Below the pieces are notes generated by a model that searched no databases, had not been told where the DNA came from, and saw only the letters and a program-made list of their open reading frames with translations. Made by a program: the position numbers and the translations under genes. A DNA stretch of 64,000 nt from an uncultured Porphyromonadaceae bacterium (lineage in GTDB: Bacteria; Bacteroidota; Bacteroidia; Bacteroidales; Muribaculaceae): positions 39,065 through 103,064 of the forward strand of contig CAMWXJ010000009.1 of NCBI GenBank assembly GCA_947178215.1. The letters are read 5' to 3'. Below, in pieces: positions 18,363-26,937 of this stretch. The number at the start of each line of letters is the position of its first letter. The first letter of the stretch is position 1.

Positions 18363-19352
18363 ATGAATCGACTCGCATACTTCTCGAAGACAATAAGCGT
18401 AATAGCACTGCTTATAGCCGTCACCGCATGTTCGCAGCGTAATGCCGACAGATCGGCGACTTCTGAGCTTGCAATGAGCACGGAAAGCCTCGACACAGAC
18501 AGAACTCCGCAGGAGCTGCCTCTGCCCGAGGTGCCGGCACTCATTACGGCACCGGAAGCTCGCGCCGACTATGTGGCCGCACGCTTCTGGCAGGCACTCG
18601 ACTTCACTGACAAGTCGCTTAGTCTCGACACGGCATTTATGGAGCAGAACTTCGCCAACTTCACGTCAGTGATGGCAATGGCGACTGAGCGTGGCCGCCG
18701 CACCGCCATGGATAGACTTGTGGCCCGCGCCGCAACCGACGCCGATGCCCTGGCCTATCTTGCCGAAGTGGCCGAGAAGTATCTCTACGACCCCAACTCG
18801 CCGCTGCGCGACGACGACTGCTACATAGCTTTCGCCGAGGCGCTCGACGCATCGGCGGCTGTCGACACGTGGATAAAGGCGCGGCCCGGACAGCTTGCAG
18901 GAAGGCTTCGCAAAAACCGCCCCGGCACACGCGCAGCCGACTTCGCTTTCACCACTCCCGGAGGCCGCCGGATGATGCTCTCCGACCTTTCGCGCGGCAT
19001 CAACGATAATGTAGCCGTAATGCTGCTGTTTTTCGACCCCGACTGTCCGAACTGCAATGAGACTCTTCGTCTCATAGCCGCCTCGGTGCGTATCGCTGAA
19101 GCAATATCGGCAGGCGCGCTTCGCATCTTAGCCGTATATCCCCCCGAAGATAGCGTCGTAGCCGACAGCTGGGTCGACTATGCGGCCAAGCTCCCCGTGG
19201 CCTGGACCACCGGCATCATCGCCGACCCGGAATCATTTGACGACAACTACGCTCTCCCCGCTCTGCCGTCGATATATCTGCTCAGCGGCAATCTAACCGT
19301 CGTGGGGCGCGACTTAACCCTTTCCTCGCCTCAGCTACAATCCATTATCTGA
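18363..19352 (+). CDS. DUF5106 lipoprotein with thioredoxin-like domain
   Basis: 329 residues from the ATG at 18363, chosen because it gives a proper lipoprotein signal (IALLIAVTAC, lipid Cys23) and lies downstream of the promoter. Residues about 50-185 match the helical DUF5106 region common in Bacteroidetes. Residues about 185-325 are thioredoxin-like, with FFDPDCPNCNETL giving a Cys228-x-x-Cys231 redox pair. It is likely anchored in the cell envelope and acts on periplasmic disulfides or as a reductase; the partner is unknown. hrpB follows after 12 bases. Confidence 0.8.
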   Translation: MNRLAYFSKTISVIALLIAVTACSQRNADRSATSELAMSTESLDTDRTPQELPLPEVPALITAPEARADYVAARFWQALDFTDKSLSLDTAFMEQNFANFTSVMAMATERGRRTAMDRLVARAATDADALAYLAEVAEKYLYDPNSPLRDDDCYIAFAEALDASAAVDTWIKARPGQLAGRLRKNRPGTRAADFAFTTPGGRRMMLSDLSRGINDNVAVMLLFFDPDCPNCNETLRLIAASVRIAEAISAGALRILAVYPPEDSVVADSWVDYAAKLPVAWTTGIIADPESFDDNYALPALPSIYLLSGNLTVVGRDLTLSSPQLQSII

Positions 19353-19364
19353 CACCGACGTATC

Positions 19365-21824
19365 ATGATGCTCCGGTCGTATAAAGAGACTCTGCCAGTA
19401 GGCGAGATAGCCGACGCCGTAAACGAGTCGTTGAAGTGCATGCCCCGCCTCATAGTCACCGCGCCCCCCGGCGCAGGCAAGTCGACGCTGCTCCCGCTCA
19501 CTCTGCTTGAATCGCTTCCCGAAGGGAAAATCCTTATGCTTGAACCACGTCGTATCGCCGCACGGCAGATAGCGACACGCATGGCGGCGATGATAGGCGA
19601 GAAGTCGGGGCAGACGGTAGGCTACCGCGTGAGGTTTGAATCGAAGGTGTCGGCAGCCACACGCATCGAGGTGCTGACCGAAGGCATACTCGGGCGTATG
19701 CTCGTCGACGACCCCACGCTCGACGGCGTTGCGGCCGTGATATTCGACGAGTTTCATGAGCGGAGCCTTGCCTCTGATATGGCTTTCGCCCTCACGCGCG
19801 AAGCGCAGAACATAGTACGCCCCGACCTGAAAATGCTCGTGATGTCGGCCACAATCGACACCGCAGAACTCTGCCGCGCTTTCGAAGCACCGCTGATCGA
19901 GAGCAGCGGGCAGCTTCACCCGGTAGCGATTGTCAACGGCGACGACATCGACGTACGCAACTGCGCCGAGGAAGTGGCGGGCGCCGTAAAGCGGGCGCTA
20001 CGACAGCACACGGGCGACATCCTCGCTTTCCTGCCCGGGCAGGGGGAGATAGAGCGGTGTGCGGGGCTCCTTGACGGACTTGGTCCCGACATCATGGTCT
20101 GTCCCCTTTACGGACTGCTTCCGCCAGACGAGCAGCGCCGCACGCTCATTCCCGCCCCCGAGGGCAAGCGCAAGATTGTGCTCGCCACACCGATAGCCGA
20201 GACTTCGCTTACTATCGAGGGTATTACCACCGTGATTGATTCCGGATTATACCGCACTCAGGTTTTCGACCAGTCCACAGGCCTGAGCCGGCTGGCCACG
20301 GTGCGCGTGTCGCTTGACATGGCACGCCAGAGAAGCGGACGCGCCGGACGTCTCGGTCCCGGCACAGCCTACCGCCTTTGGTCGAAAGCCACTGAACTGC
20401 GCATGGCCGAATGTCGCACACCCGAGATTGTCGACGCCGACCTTGCACCGCTTGTGCTCGACATTGCCGCCTGGGGCGAAAGCGACCCGGCGCGACTGCC
20501 ATGGCTCACTCCGCCGGCCGCCGGCCGTGTGGCTCAGGCCCGCCGACTGCTCGTCATGCTCCGCGCAATCGACAACGCCGGAGTCGTTACTGCCCACGGC
20601 CGACGTCTCGCAGGGCTCCCGTGTCACCCGCGCATCGCACAGATGCTTGTGCGCGCCGCCACACCGAAACTCAAAGCACTCGCCGCCGACATCGCTGCGC
20701 TGATTGAAGAGAAAGACCCGCTCGGCGACGGCAGCAACGACGCCGACATTAATACCCGCATCGCGCTTATGCGTCAGCACCGCGGACGCAAGCAGCCGGG
20801 ACGCTTTGCGCGCATCATCAGCATCACCGCCCAATACCGGCGGCTTGTAGATGCTCCCGACGACAACGGCCCCGTCGACCCGGCAGACACCGGCATGCTG
20901 ATAGCGTCGGCCTATCCCGAGCGCATAGCTCTGGTGGCCGACGAAAATGGCGCGACAGTACGCTATCGACTGTCGAGCGGCGACTTCACGACACTCGACA
21001 GCGCCGACGACCTGTCGAAACACCGTCTACTCGCCATAGCATCGCTTGGCAACCGCGTGTTCCTCGCCTCACCCGTCGATGTGGAAAACATAGCCTCGCA
21101 GGCACAGTGGGTCGACAACGTGTCGTGGGACACCCGCGCGGGCCGCGCCGTGGCGCGCCGGGAGCTGCATGTCGGCGCCCTCACTATCGACACCCGCCCC
21201 ATCGACATCAACGCCGACATACGCGAGGCAATAACCGCCGCGATATGCGACGCTGCACCAAAAGAGGGTCTCACAATGTTTGATTTCAGCGACGACGCCA
21301 CACGACGGCTGCAACTCCGCATTGCAGCCGTGGCAGAGTGGCATCCCGAGCTTAATCTTCCCGACGTAGGCGCCGACTCCCTGCTTGCCCGCGCCGCCGA
21401 CTGGCTACCCATGTACATCGGGCGCGCCACCACAGTAGCGGAATTACGCAAGATTGACATTGCGGCCGTGATATGGGGACTGCTGACCTACGAGCAGCAG
21501 ACGGCGGTCGACTCGGCCGCTCCCACACATATCAAGCTGCCGTGCGGCCGCATGGCGCGCATAGATTACCGCGACGGCAGCGACGCACCGGTTGTGAGTG
21601 CCCGTTTGCAGGACTGCTTCGGGCTGACGGCCACACCGTGTGTCGACGGCGGCCGCCGCCCGGTGCTCATGGAGCTGCTTTCGCCCGGATTCAAGCCGGT
21701 GCAGCTCACTCAGGACCTCGAAGGCTTCTGGAGCAACACCTACTTTGAAGTACGCAAGGAACTGCGACGCCGCTACCCCAAACACCGCTGGCCCGACAAT
21801 CCGCTCGACCTCCCTGCCAACTGA
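19365..21824 (+). CDS. hrpB: ATP-dependent helicase HrpB
   Basis: 819 residues, a DEAH/RHA-type helicase. Motif I is TAPPGAGKSTLLPL, motif II IFDEFHERSL, motif III MSATID, and motifs V-VI are VLATPIAETSLTIEG and ARQRSGRAGRLGPG. The HrpB-specific C-terminal region ends in the usual EVRKELRRRYPKHRWPDNPL. The substrate of bacterial HrpB is poorly known and is presumed to be RNA. The start could be Met1 or Met2. It is probably co-transcribed with the upstream lipoprotein gene, which has no obvious functional link. Confidence 0.95.
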   Translation: MMLRSYKETLPVGEIADAVNESLKCMPRLIVTAPPGAGKSTLLPLTLLESLPEGKILMLEPRRIAARQIATRMAAMIGEKSGQTVGYRVRFESKVSAATRIEVLTEGILGRMLVDDPTLDGVAAVIFDEFHERSLASDMAFALTREAQNIVRPDLKMLVMSATIDTAELCRAFEAPLIESSGQLHPVAIVNGDDIDVRNCAEEVAGAVKRALRQHTGDILAFLPGQGEIERCAGLLDGLGPDIMVCPLYGLLPPDEQRRTLIPAPEGKRKIVLATPIAETSLTIEGITTVIDSGLYRTQVFDQSTGLSRLATVRVSLDMARQRSGRAGRLGPGTAYRLWSKATELRMAECRTPEIVDADLAPLVLDIAAWGESDPARLPWLTPPAAGRVAQARRLLVMLRAIDNAGVVTAHGRRLAGLPCHPRIAQMLVRAATPKLKALAADIAALIEEKDPLGDGSNDADINTRIALMRQHRGRKQPGRFARIISITAQYRRLVDAPDDNGPVDPADTGMLIASAYPERIALVADENGATVRYRLSSGDFTTLDSADDLSKHRLLAIASLGNRVFLASPVDVENIASQAQWVDNVSWDTRAGRAVARRELHVGALTIDTRPIDINADIREAITAAICDAAPKEGLTMFDFSDDATRRLQLRIAAVAEWHPELNLPDVGADSLLARAADWLPMYIGRATTVAELRKIDIAAVIWGLLTYEQQTAVDSAAPTHIKLPCGRMARIDYRDGSDAPVVSARLQDCFGLTATPCVDGGRRPVLMELLSPGFKPVQLTQDLEGFWSNTYFEVRKELRRRYPKHRWPDNPLDLPAN

Positions 21825-21878
21825 CTCGTTCACCGGCCGCGCGAGTCTTGACAAAATATGCCAAAACCGCACCTTGTC

Positions 21879-21909
21879 TTTGCCACGCACAAAATTTCAA
21901 TTATCTTCG
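21879..21909 (+). promoter_or_regulatory. Promoter of the YitT-family gene
   Basis: TTTG (21879-21882), 19 bases, then TATCTTCG (21902-21909), one mismatch from TAnnTTTG. It lies inside the longer open frame and so sets the likely start at 21947. Confidence 0.5.
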
Positions 21910-21946
21910 CGTCATAATTCCACTAACCGACCAATCCAACCCTATC

Positions 21947-22969
21947 ATGACCGCTTTTTCAAAGCCGTCCGCGCTGCTGTCGAGGTTCCCGCTGTTAGAC
22001 CTCCTCGCTATAGTCGCCGGGATAACCGTCTACTCGCTCGGATTCACTATCTTCATTCTCCCGCATCATATCGTTATCGGCGGCATGGCCGGTTTCAGTA
22101 CCCTCGTATATTACGGCACAGGCGGAATGATTCCTGTTGCAGCCGTGATGTACGGCACCAATCTGCTGCTGCTTGTATGCGGCTTCAAATACCTCGGCAA
22201 GGGGTTTGTGGTACGCACGGTGTTCGGCATGACGCTCATGTCGCTGCTCATAGGCGCACTCGAAGGCTACTTCACCTCCCACCCGCCAATCATAGCCAGC
22301 GCCCCGATGAGCATGTTTATCGGAGCCGTGCTTCTCGGCTTCGGCATCGGCATCTATTACAGTCATCACGGCACGGCGGGCGGCACCGACATAATAGCGG
22401 CCGTACTCTCCCACACCTCCAATATCAGCATGGGGCGCGTGATGATGATAGTCGACGTAACCATTGTGGCCCTCAGCTTTTTCCTGCCATTTGAGGGCGA
22501 CCTTGAAGCGAGAATACAGACCCGCTCGCAGACCATAATCTACGGCATCATAGCCATATTCGTATATTCGTGGCTCGCCGACCGCTATGTGTCGCAGGGC
22601 CGACAGACAATCCAGTATATCATCCTATCCGAAAAGTGGGACGAGATAGCCAACCGTATCACCCACGAGACCGGCCGCGGCGCCACCGTATGGGACGCCA
22701 AAGGCTACTGGACCGGCAACGAGCGCAAGATAATGCTCGTGTGGTGCCGCATGTCGGACTCAGCAACCATACAGAGCATAGCGTGGGAGGTAGACCCGCG
22801 CGCATATATCACCACATGCACTGTGCGTAATCTCTATGGCAACGGCTTCGACGCCCTGCAAGTAAGAAAAAAAGCGGCAAAGCGTCATATCGACCACGCC
22901 CAAGCCTCTCCGGCCGACCTTGCCCCTGCCGGTGCAGTTCAACTCGACGCCGAAGCTCGCCAAGCCTGA
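21947..22969 (+). CDS. YitT family membrane protein (DUF161 plus DUF2179)
   Basis: 340 residues from the ATG at 21947; the frame opens at 21848, but a promoter lies in between. Residues about 15-210 contain five or six hydrophobic segments (for example LLDLLAIVAGITVYSLGFTI, MFIGAVLLGFGIGIYY and VDVTIVALSFFLPF). The HHGTAGGTDIIA motif between segments is typical of YitT/DUF161. Residues about 230-310 are the soluble DUF2179 domain. The transported substrate of this inner-membrane family is unknown. Confidence 0.88.
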   Translation: MTAFSKPSALLSRFPLLDLLAIVAGITVYSLGFTIFILPHHIVIGGMAGFSTLVYYGTGGMIPVAAVMYGTNLLLLVCGFKYLGKGFVVRTVFGMTLMSLLIGALEGYFTSHPPIIASAPMSMFIGAVLLGFGIGIYYSHHGTAGGTDIIAAVLSHTSNISMGRVMMIVDVTIVALSFFLPFEGDLEARIQTRSQTIIYGIIAIFVYSWLADRYVSQGRQTIQYIILSEKWDEIANRITHETGRGATVWDAKGYWTGNERKIMLVWCRMSDSATIQSIAWEVDPRAYITTCTVRNLYGNGFDALQVRKKAAKRHIDHAQASPADLAPAGAVQLDAEARQA

Positions 22970-23005
22970 CGACAATTGGTAACACCCGACAGCACAACAA
23001 TTAAT

Positions 23006-23045
23006 AACGCCCGGCCATGCGCATATCCGCATTAGGCCGGGCGTT
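23006..23045. terminator. Bidirectional hairpin between the YitT gene and hpf
   Basis: Perfect 11-base arms AACGCCCGGCC (23006-23016) and GGCCGGGCGTT (23035-23045) between convergent genes. The minus strand continues ATTAATTGTTG, the plus strand GTGTGGTTATG. It probably ends both transcripts. Confidence 0.75.
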
Positions 23046-23104
23046 GTGTGGTTATGATATCCGCTCCGACACCGGAGTGTCATCGCGGTTGTCATCTCTC
23101 GGGC

Positions 23105-23398
23105 TTATTTGCGCCCTTTGACACGTTCGAGCTGACGCTCGATTGCATCGAGGCAGAGGTCGACACCCTCTTCAAATGTGTCGGCGGTCTTTGAAGCGAC
23201 GAACTCGGGCGAGCCGGGGAGGATTACCTTAATGGTAGTCTCCTTGTTCATTGCAGTCTCGGGCTTTACGACGCGGAGGTTGGCATCGAAATAGGTTATG
23301 TCGACGAAGCGGCGCGCGAGGCGCTCTGCCTTCTTGTTGATGAACTCATTGAGTCGGTCAGAGATGTCGAAGTGGATGGCATTGATACGAATTTCCAT
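23105..23398 (-). CDS. hpf: Ribosome hibernation-promoting factor, short form (HPF/RaiA)
   Basis: 97 residues, the short HPF/YfiA fold: MEIRINAIHFDISDRLNEFINKK, a beta strand FDANLRVVKP, and the basic helix DLCLDAIERQLERVKGRK. Short HPF binds the 30S decoding centre in stationary phase and promotes 100S dimers or blocks translation. It has no long-form dimerisation domain. It follows the xerC-like gene by 11 bases on the same strand, so a chromosome-resolution recombinase and a hibernation factor share a transcript. Confidence 0.93.
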   Translation of the reverse strand: MEIRINAIHFDISDRLNEFINKKAERLARRFVDITYFDANLRVVKPETAMNKETTIKVILPGSPEFVASKTADTFEEGVDLCLDAIERQLERVKGRK

Positions 23399-23409
23399 AG
23401 TCTTCGCTT

Positions 23410-24330
23410 TTAAGGGTTATACTTCTGGTTATGATGTGATGCGCGCGGATGTGCCGCGGCATAGTTTTTACGTAGTTCTTCGAGCGATATATGGGTATAA
23501 ATCTGCGTCGTGGCAAGCGACGCGTGACCGAGAAGCTGCTGCACGCTATTAAGGGCGGCTCCGCCGCTTAGCATGTCGGTGGCAAAAGAGTGACGCATCA
23601 CGTGAGGCGACAACCGCGTAGCATGCACTCCGGCGTCGCTCATGGCCGAATGTACAATATTGTACACCAGCTTGCGATATAGGGGGCGACCGTCGGGCCT
23701 CACGAACATCGGCTGACCTGAATCTGCGGCGCCGGGACCACCGGGCATGAGCCGCGCCTCGCGGTACTCGTCGATAAGGCCGGCGAGCGAAGCTCCGAAA
23801 GGAATGATGCGCTCCTTGTTGCGCTTGCCCAGAACCCGCAACTCCTGACGGCGGGTGTCGACCTGGTCGTCGCGCAGACCCATTATCTCGGCGCTGCGCA
23901 TCCCGGTCTCGTAGAGCATCTCCATGATGAGGCGGTTGCGTACAGCCGTGAAGTCGCCGTCGTTCTCTGCCATGCCGTCGAGCATCGAGGCTGTCTCCTC
24001 AGGCTTTACATTGACCGGGAGACGCTTGGGCAGACGGCCGGGATTGATGCCCGACACCGGATTTGCCGTGATAGTACCCTCGTGCATCAGAAAGCGGAAA
24101 AGCGATCTCAGGGCGACACACCGGCGCCGCAAGGAAGCTATCGACAGTCCCGACTTGGCTTCGGCGGCGATATAGCTGCGTATATCGGCCTGTGTGGCAG
24201 CCTCTATCGGACGACTGTCGCCGAAGTGTTCGAGCCACGACTCAATGTCGCGGCGGTATGCCTCCACGGTGTTGGGCGAATATCTTAATTCGTCGCGCAG
24301 ATAGCTGATAAAGCGGGCGAGTGCAGTCAT
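23410..24330 (-). CDS. xerC: Tyrosine recombinase XerC/XerD
   Basis: 306 residues from Met8 (MTALARFISYLRDELRYS) of the frame opening at 24351. The N-terminal SAM-like domain is followed by the catalytic set: Arg145 in TGMRSAEIMGL, Lys in LGKRNKERIIP, His243-x-x-Arg246 in SPHVMRHSFA, His269 in QLLGHAS and Tyr278 in TTQIYTH. This is a chromosomal Xer protein for dimer resolution at dif rather than a mobile-element integrase. XerC versus XerD cannot be settled from the sequence. The -7 box ends 6 bases upstream. Confidence 0.9.
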   Translation of the reverse strand: MTALARFISYLRDELRYSPNTVEAYRRDIESWLEHFGDSRPIEAATQADIRSYIAAEAKSGLSIASLRRRCVALRSLFRFLMHEGTITANPVSGINPGRLPKRLPVNVKPEETASMLDGMAENDGDFTAVRNRLIMEMLYETGMRSAEIMGLRDDQVDTRRQELRVLGKRNKERIIPFGASLAGLIDEYREARLMPGGPGAADSGQPMFVRPDGRPLYRKLVYNIVHSAMSDAGVHATRLSPHVMRHSFATDMLSGGAALNSVQQLLGHASLATTQIYTHISLEELRKNYAAAHPRASHHNQKYNP

Positions 24331-24336
24331 CATTCG

Positions 24337-24368
24337 CAAATGTAATAACAAATACTGACAAATGCAAA
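24337..24368 (-). promoter_or_regulatory. Promoter of the xerC-hpf unit
   Basis: On the minus strand TATTTG, 20 bases, then TACATTTG (24337-24344). The box ends 6 bases before the chosen ATG at 24330 (3 before an alternative ATG at 24333), implying an mRNA with almost no leader. Confidence 0.6.
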
Positions 24369-24390
24369 TAATTTGACGCCAAATATCGGC

Positions 24391-25098
24391 TTAAAGATAA
24401 TGGTTTTCTAGTACGCGCATACGGTCGTCGGTGGTGAACACCCACGGTTTGCCCGTCGGTATTTCAAGGTCAACAACCTCTGTCGCAGTCATGTTGAGCA
24501 GACGCATGGCAAGTCCGCGGAGCGAATTGCCGTGGGCGGCGATTAGCACACACCCGCACTCGGCCAGACGCGGAGCTATGAGCTCGCTCCAACAGGCATC
24601 TACACGCGCTATGGTATCGCGCAGACTCTCAGCAAGGGGGATGCGGTCGGCGGGCAGATGCGCGTAGCGGGGGTCATTGCCGGGCCATCGGGGGTCGTCG
24701 GGAGTTATGAGCGGCGGCAACACGTCAAAGCTTCGGCGCCACAGCCTCACCTGCTCCGCGCCATACTTGGCGGCAGTATCAGCCTTGTTGAGCCCTTGCA
24801 ACGCGCCATAGTGGCGTTCGTTTAGATGCCAGTCCTTGACCACTGGGATATAGTCGAGTTCCATCTCCGCGGCGGCCAGCTGCAATGTGTGGATTGCGCG
24901 TCGGAGAACCGAGGTAAAGAAATAGCCCGGATGCAGCCCCGCGCGTTTCATAGCGGCGCCGGCCTCGCGGGCCTCATCGCGCCCTTTGGGCGACAGGTCG
25001 ACGTCGGTCCAGCCAGTAAACCGGTTCTCAAGATTCCACTCGCTTTCGCCGTGGCGTAATAATATAATGGTGTATTTCGGTGTTGAGTCTGTAACCAT
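24391..25098 (-). CDS. gpmA: 2,3-bisphosphoglycerate-dependent phosphoglycerate mutase
   Basis: 235 residues of the histidine phosphatase family. The phosphohistidine motif is LLRHGESEWNLENRFTGWTD, followed by SVLRRAIHTL, HLNERHYGALQGLNKADTA and the second catalytic histidine in IAAHGNSLRGLA. It interconverts 3- and 2-phosphoglycerate in glycolysis and gluconeogenesis. Its start is divergent from the helicase gene. A near-match -7 box, TATGTTTC, lies upstream on the minus strand. Confidence 0.95.
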   Translation of the reverse strand: MVTDSTPKYTIILLRHGESEWNLENRFTGWTDVDLSPKGRDEAREAGAAMKRAGLHPGYFFTSVLRRAIHTLQLAAAEMELDYIPVVKDWHLNERHYGALQGLNKADTAAKYGAEQVRLWRRSFDVLPPLITPDDPRWPGNDPRYAHLPADRIPLAESLRDTIARVDACWSELIAPRLAECGCVLIAAHGNSLRGLAMRLLNMTATEVVDLEIPTGKPWVFTTDDRMRVLENHYL

Positions 25099-25142
25099 AC
25101 GGTCGCATTTTTACTGTTTATGGTGAAACATACAAGCGTGTG

Positions 25143-25174
25143 TTTTGGTTTTTACTCCGAAGCCACTAACTTTG
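25143..25174 (+). promoter_or_regulatory. Promoter of the DbpA-like helicase gene
   Basis: TTTTGG (25143-25148), 18 bases, then TAACTTTG (25167-25174) followed by C. It lies within the longer open frame starting at 25120 and so places the real start at the ATG at 25198. Confidence 0.7.
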
Positions 25175-25197
25175 CATCTGTATTTTATAGATTACCT

Positions 25198-26520
25198 ATG
25201 ACCGAGAAAGAAATCACCGACAATATATCGGCACGTCTGGGCATCGCTCAGCTCAATCCGATGCAGGTGGCAATGATGTCGGCCGCTCCACGCAGCGCCC
25301 TGCTCATCGCCCCGACAGGCTCAGGAAAGACACTGGCTTTTGCCGCCGCCATGCTCAGATGTCTTAAATCACCCCAAGGCGCGGTAAAGGCGCTTGTTCT
25401 CGCTCCGTCGCGCGAGCTCGTATTGCAGATTTATTCGGTAATAAGGCCTGTCGCTGTCGGCTTCAAGACCGTGGCTCTCTACGGCGGACATTCGTTCAGA
25501 GAGGAACAGGCGTCGCTCTCGGTCGTTCCCGATATAGTGGTCGCCACGCCCGGACGCCTTATTGACCATATGGAGCGAGGCCGCCTCACCCTCGACAGCC
25601 TTGCAGTACTCGTCATCGACGAGTACGACAAGCTGCTCGAGCTCGGCTTCGAGGCGGAGATGAAGACCATTGCCTTACGCTCACGCAGCGCCTCCACCAC
25701 AATATTAACCTCAGCTACCGCAATCGATCCTCTGCCCTCGTGGCTACGCCTCGACAAGCCTGAGATTATCCGCGCCGAAGCGCAGACACGTCAGCACGCC
25801 GCTTTGCAGCGCATATTGGTCGAAAGCCCCGTACCCGACAAGCTCGACACTCTCGTCGACCTGCTCCGCTCGCTCCCCGACGGCAAAGCAATAGTCTTTG
25901 TCAACTACCGCGAGAGCGCCACACGGGTGCACCAGACTCTTCGCAAGGCCGGCATCCCAGCCGGACTCTATCACGGCGCTTTGGAGCAGCCGGAGCGCGA
26001 GCTTGCCGTCGACATGCTCAACAACGGCTCTACGCCCGTGCTTGTGGCTACCGACCTCGGCTCACGCGGACTCGACATAGACTCGGCCGATTACGTGATT
26101 CACTACCACATGCCTCAGACCGCCGAGACATGGACCCACCGCAACGGCCGCACCGACCGTCAAGGTGCGGGCGGCGCTGTCTATGTCATAGCGTCGGAAA
26201 GCGACACTATCCCCGACTACGTAGTTACCGACCGCCCCTACGTTCCTACCGGCCGCAACGACAATCCAATCCACGCCCACACCTACACGCTATATTTCAA
26301 TCTCGGCAAAAAAGAGAAAATATCGCGCGGCGATATAGCCGGATTCATAGCCAAAGCGGGAGGCGTCGACGGCGGTGCGATAGGGCGCATCAACGTGTCG
26401 GACCACTCGGCGATAGCCGCGGTAGAGTGTAGTGCCGCCCCTGCGGCAAGCCTCGTATCGGCCCTTTCCGCACAGCGTCTTAAAGGGAAGAAGGTGCGTG
26501 TGTCGGTCATAACACGTTGA
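25198..26520 (+). CDS. DEAD-box RNA helicase with DbpA-type RNA-binding domain
   Basis: 440 residues from the ATG at 25198, the first start downstream of the promoter. Motif I is APTGSGKT (38-45), motif Ia LAPSRELVLQI, motif Ib TPGRLIDH and motif II IDEYDKLLELGF (141-144, DEYD instead of DEAD). Motif III is TSATA, and motifs V-VI are VATDLGSRGLDI and HRNGRTDRQGAGG. Residues about 360-440 form a small domain (FNLGKKEKISRGDIAGFIAK...KGKKVRVSVI) like the DbpA domain that binds 23S rRNA helix 92. A role in 50S assembly is inferred. Confidence 0.85.
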   Translation: MTEKEITDNISARLGIAQLNPMQVAMMSAAPRSALLIAPTGSGKTLAFAAAMLRCLKSPQGAVKALVLAPSRELVLQIYSVIRPVAVGFKTVALYGGHSFREEQASLSVVPDIVVATPGRLIDHMERGRLTLDSLAVLVIDEYDKLLELGFEAEMKTIALRSRSASTTILTSATAIDPLPSWLRLDKPEIIRAEAQTRQHAALQRILVESPVPDKLDTLVDLLRSLPDGKAIVFVNYRESATRVHQTLRKAGIPAGLYHGALEQPERELAVDMLNNGSTPVLVATDLGSRGLDIDSADYVIHYHMPQTAETWTHRNGRTDRQGAGGAVYVIASESDTIPDYVVTDRPYVPTGRNDNPIHAHTYTLYFNLGKKEKISRGDIAGFIAKAGGVDGGAIGRINVSDHSAIAAVECSAAPAASLVSALSAQRLKGKKVRVSVITR

Positions 26521-26542
26521 ACGAGTGACAACAATTACAGCG

Positions 26543-26571
26543 TTGGCACATTTGAAGCCCCAATGTGCCAA
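26543..26571 (+). terminator. Hairpin after the helicase gene
   Basis: Perfect 10-base arms TTGGCACATT (26543-26552) and AATGTGCCAA (26562-26571) start 23 bases past the stop. No T-tract follows, so it may act as a transcript-end stabiliser. Confidence 0.6.
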
Positions 26572-26616
26572 TGGTTAAGTAATAGTTAAAAAGTGTTCAA
26601 TCCAAAGATATTTGAT

Positions 26617-26624
26617 TATCTTTG
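26617..26624 (+). promoter_or_regulatory. -7 box of the 2-oxoacid:ferredoxin oxidoreductase operon
   Basis: TATCTTTG followed by C, exact consensus, 29 bases before the ferredoxin-subunit ATG at 26654. It lies in the 5' part of the longer frame (26612), which is therefore not all coding. Confidence 0.6.
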
Positions 26625-26653
26625 CATCAAGTAAACAACCACTCTATATTAAG

Positions 26654-26902
26654 ATGTCCATTATCAAAGGAGCCGTTGACATCGAAAGCGAACGCTGCAA
26701 AGGATGCGACCTGTGTGTCGTAGCCTGTCCAAAAGACGTCCTGCTGCTTCAACCCAAAGAGGTCAACAACCGAGGCTACCATTTTGCATTCACAGCATCG
26801 CCCGATGCCTGCATAGGCTGCGCAGCCTGTGCGGCGGTCTGTCCCGACGGCTGCATCACGGTCTACCGTGCTGTTGTGACAGGCGATAGCACAAACAGTT
26901 AA
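26654..26902 (+). CDS. 4Fe-4S ferredoxin subunit of 2-oxoacid:ferredoxin oxidoreductase (delta)
   Basis: 82 residues from the ATG at 26654. Two complete 4Fe-4S motifs are visible: CKGCDLCVVACP and CIGCAACAAVCP, separated by about 32 residues, so it is a 2[4Fe-4S] ferredoxin-type electron carrier. As the first gene of a delta-alpha-beta-gamma cluster, it takes electrons from the TPP subunit and passes them to external ferredoxin. The gap to the alpha gene is 35 bases. Confidence 0.92.
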   Translation: MSIIKGAVDIESERCKGCDLCVVACPKDVLLLQPKEVNNRGYHFAFTASPDACIGCAACAAVCPDGCITVYRAVVTGDSTNS

Positions 26903-26937
26903 ACGTTTTTATCCTCTCCCCTACACATCATACTTAT

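Noticed and set aside
25120..25197. N-terminal extension of the DbpA-like helicase
   Set aside because: It overlaps a strong -33/-7 promoter and has no helicase homology.
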